Of a DNA stretch of 31,876 nt, positions 30,293 through 31,876 are shown piece after piece (positions within the stretch are counted from its first letter, which is position 1; every line of letters starts with the position of its first letter). The position numbers and the translations under genes were made by a program. The DNA comes from JAVBPB01 sp031549965 (lineage in GTDB: Bacteria > Bacillota > Clostridia > Lachnospirales > Lachnospiraceae). The notes below the pieces were generated by a model that did not search any database, was not told the origin of the DNA, and saw only the letters and a list, made by a program, of their open reading frames with translations. The DNA lies in contig JAVBPB010000028.1 of the NCBI GenBank assembly GCA_031549965.1, positions 1 through 31,876 on the forward strand, read 5' to 3'.

Positions 30293-30853
30293 ATGTTAAT
30301 ACAAGAATATATTAAATTATCATTTATTTTTATTGTAATAATAAGCATTTTGTATATACCTATTTTTTTCATTTTAAAGAAAAGAGGTATAGCAATTATT
30401 AGGCAACTAAGCTATTTAGCATTGTTTTTTTCTGCTTTACTTATAATTTTTGCAACATTAATTATATTTAATAAAATTACCTTTAATCCAGAACAACATT
30501 TTCTAAACCTAATACCTTTTAAACGATTTAGAGATGATGTAAATGTTTTAAAGACAGTTATAACTGAAATAGTTCCCAATATAATCATATTTATTCCATT
30601 AGGATTTTTTATACCAATCGTATTTAAAAAAATGAGAAAGATATATAATACAGCTTTAATTGTGCTTTTAGTTACATTTAGCATAGAATTTTTTCAATAT
30701 TTTATAGGTCGTAAATCTGATATTGATGATATTATTACAAATCTATTAGGTGGCATAATTGGATATGGAGTATTTAAATCTCTTAATTATTTATTATATA
30801 ATAAAAAATGGTGGAATACATTAATAGGTAAAGGTTTAAGAATTGTAAACTAA
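30293..30853 (+). CDS. VanZ-family membrane protein
   Basis: A 186-residue protein with four to five membrane segments: IKLSFIFIVIISILYIPIFF, LALFFSALLIIFATLIIF, IVPNIIIFIPLGFFIPIVF and a helix near the end. The VanZ signature is NLIPFKRF before the second half and SIEFFQYFIGRKSDIDDIIT with NLLGGIIGY at the end. VanZ proteins give low-level teicoplanin and lipopeptide resistance in some Firmicutes, but most homologues have no tested function. Start: ATG 30293 with GGAG 6 bases upstream, not the ATG at 30281 that has no ribosome site. It is 43 bases after WYL regulator 2 and could be read through from it. Confidence 0.9.
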   Translation: MLIQEYIKLSFIFIVIISILYIPIFFILKKRGIAIIRQLSYLALFFSALLIIFATLIIFNKITFNPEQHFLNLIPFKRFRDDVNVLKTVITEIVPNIIIFIPLGFFIPIVFKKMRKIYNTALIVLLVTFSIEFFQYFIGRKSDIDDIITNLLGGIIGYGVFKSLNYLLYNKKWWNTLIGKGLRIVN

Positions 30854-30877
30854 AGACGTGAATTGTTTTGATTAGAT

Positions 30878-30892
30878 GATGAGCTACTCATC
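30878..30892. repeat. Small hairpin before the methyltransferase gene
   Basis: GATGAG-CTA-CTCATC, a perfect 6-bp stem with a three-base loop, followed by six C and six A residues. It lies between the VanZ and methyltransferase genes. Not a terminator on the plus strand because no T tract follows; possibly a leader element. Confidence 0.4.
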
Positions 30893-30934
30893 CCCCCAAA
30901 AAATTTCCGTATAAACTATAACTACAATATAGGA

Positions 30935-31687
30935 GTGAGTATAATAAATTATAAATACTGTTTAGATGAGAATTTTGATGATTTTGCAAGTGGAAAGGTC
31001 ATATTCAGCAAATCTGGTTTTACAAATTTTCCTGTAAGGTTAGCACAGGAAATATTTTGCCGTTGTTTAAGTTATTTAGAACCTAATAAAAATATCTGCT
31101 TATATGACCCATGTGGTGGTTGTGGTTATTTATTAACCACTCTAGGCTTTTTAAACCAGAACATTATTAGAACTATTGTTTATTCTGATATAAGTGAAGA
31201 GGCATTAGATATTGCCAAGCAAAACCTATCACTTTTGACAAATGAAGGAATAGAGAAAAGAATAAATCAATTAGAAACATTTTATAAACAATTTGGAAAA
31301 GAATCTCATTTACAAGCTATAGAAAGTGCTAATAAATTGTCTTCATTAATAAGCACACATAATATAAATCCAGATACTTTGATATTCAAAGCGGATATTT
31401 TACAAGAACAAGCTTTAGTTAATAAAAGCTTTAAAGCAGATATTGTTTTTGCAGATGTACCATATGGGAATTTAGTTTCTTGGAAAGGAAATGAAGTAAT
31501 CCCAATTAATACACTACTAAATAATTTAATACCTGTTCTTAATTCAACCTCTGTAGTAGCAATATGTTCAGATAAACAACAAAAAATACAAAACAATGCT
31601 TTTATGCGATTAGAAAAGCAACAAATTGGTAAAAGAAAATTTGAACTACTAAGAATAAATCCTAAGTTTAGAGGCGACCATGATTAA
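30935..31687 (+). CDS. AviRa-like 23S rRNA methyltransferase
   Basis: A 250-residue class I SAM-dependent methyltransferase. The N-terminal FPVRLAQEIFCRCLSYL and the SAM-binding motif YDPCGGCGYLLTTLGF match the AviRa family (avilamycin-resistance rRNA guanine-N2 methyltransferase of Streptomyces). The acidic end of strand 2 is in YSDISEEALDIAKQN; the catalytic-type motif is FADVPYG (NPPY-like). Orthosomycin resistance is the known family role, yet many Firmicute homologues are untested. GTG 30935 is adjacent to AGGAG with no spacer, which is odd; an ATA or ATT start 6-12 bases on would be better spaced, so the exact start is uncertain. The gene seems isolated. Confidence 0.8.
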   Translation: MSIINYKYCLDENFDDFASGKVIFSKSGFTNFPVRLAQEIFCRCLSYLEPNKNICLYDPCGGCGYLLTTLGFLNQNIIRTIVYSDISEEALDIAKQNLSLLTNEGIEKRINQLETFYKQFGKESHLQAIESANKLSSLISTHNINPDTLIFKADILQEQALVNKSFKADIVFADVPYGNLVSWKGNEVIPINTLLNNLIPVLNSTSVVAICSDKQQKIQNNAFMRLEKQQIGKRKFELLRINPKFRGDHD

Positions 31688-31720
31688 CGTTTTCAAACTT
31701 TAAAATTACACTAACAAAAA

Positions 31721-31758
31721 GGAAGTCACTGAAAAAGGAGGCCACTGAAAAAGTCCTT
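31721..31758 (+). repeat. Insertion-sequence terminus with a duplicated 16-bp unit
   Basis: GGAAGTCACTGAAAAA (31721-31736) is followed directly by GGAGGCCACTGAAAAA (31737-31752), then GTCCTT. The second unit plus GTCCTT matches 21 of 22 bases of 983-1004, inverted. A similar unit occurs in the loop of 24791-24854. This marks the start of an insertion sequence extending to the right. Confidence 0.65.
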
Positions 31759-31778
31759 CGATACAGTAAATTAATTTT

Positions 31779-31876
31779 TTAGATGAATATGAGTGTATAT
31801 ATATCCAATTGTGCAGACCGGCCGACGAAGCGTTTATGTTTTGTCAAGACTTTGCTTGCAAAGGCTTGTAAAAAAC
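31779..31876 (-). CDS. C-terminal end of a probable IS transposase, cut by the window edge
   Basis: The minus frame is open from the right edge to a stop at 31779: LQAFASKVLTKHKRFVGRSA followed by QLDIYTLIFI. Its stop lies about 20 bases inside the IS-like terminus, where transposase genes normally end. Only about 32 residues are visible and no catalytic part, so the family (perhaps IS1182) is a guess. Confidence 0.35.
   Translation of the reverse strand, partial: FLQAFASKVLTKHKRFVGRSAQLDIYTLIFI

Noticed and set aside
1..31876. CRISPR arrays, rRNA genes, riboswitches, T-box leaders
   Set aside because: None of the expected repeats or conserved cores (including a T-box TGGNACCGCG element before lysS) were seen.

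Overview
The window is AT-rich, with TTG/GTG starts, strong AGGAGG-type ribosome binding sites and an operon plan (greA-lysS, a dpp-type peptide transporter, flagellin, truA) typical of low-GC anaerobic Firmicutes. I read it as the chromosome of a member of class Clostridia. The genus cannot be fixed from the sequence alone. Most genes lie on the minus strand.

Layout. 1-1.3 kb: the start of a PAS-domain protein running off the left edge, then two remnants of an IS1634/IS4-like transposase, a perfect inverted repeat and an insertion-sequence-like terminus. 1.4-4.5 kb: lysS and greA behind a strong promoter, then an unrecognised 307-residue protein. 4.7-6.3 kb: a Nudix hydrolase, a decayed Rpn/PD-(D/E)XK gene, a short protein relic and tRNA-Gln(CUG). 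6.3-10.5 kb: a TIM-barrel amidohydrolase with a cation diffusion facilitator, an FMN-dependent nitronate monooxygenase/FabK-like enzyme behind a consensus promoter with a FabT-like operator, and truA. 10.7-16.4 kb: a complete dipeptide/oligopeptide ABC transporter (binding lipoprotein, two permeases, one fused double ATPase) followed 15 bases later by a small divergent flagellin. 16.6-18.5 kb: a first RtcB RNA ligase coupled to a small Cys-rich protein, and an unreported 48-codon gene. 18.7-23.5 kb: three aminoglycoside-phosphotransferase-fold kinases, a GNAT acetyltransferase and a CPBP-like membrane protein, which look like a drug-modification cluster. 23.6-24.5 kb: an intact Rpn-type nuclease.

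The most striking region is 25.0-30.2 kb. A second, divergent RtcB (26604-27836) is followed on the same strand by three overlapping, degenerate tRNA-like elements (26314-26588) and then by a slipin/SPFH protein with three N-terminal repeats (25021-26118). Diverging from it is a translationally coupled pair of WYL-domain regulators (28030-30249). The tRNA-like elements keep the D-loop GG and T-loop signatures, but their anticodon regions are replaced, expanded or shrunk and their acceptor strands overlap. They therefore cannot be released as three normal tRNAs. I infer an RNA-damage sensing and repair locus: the tRNA-like RNAs may act as sentinels, decoys or scaffolds, RtcB2 as the ligase, slipin as a scaffold, and the WYL pair as the switch.

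The right end holds a VanZ-family protein and an AviRa-like 23S rRNA methyltransferase, both resistance-associated, then an insertion-sequence end. That end matches, in inverted orientation, the one at 983-1004, so related IS ends bracket nearly the whole window.
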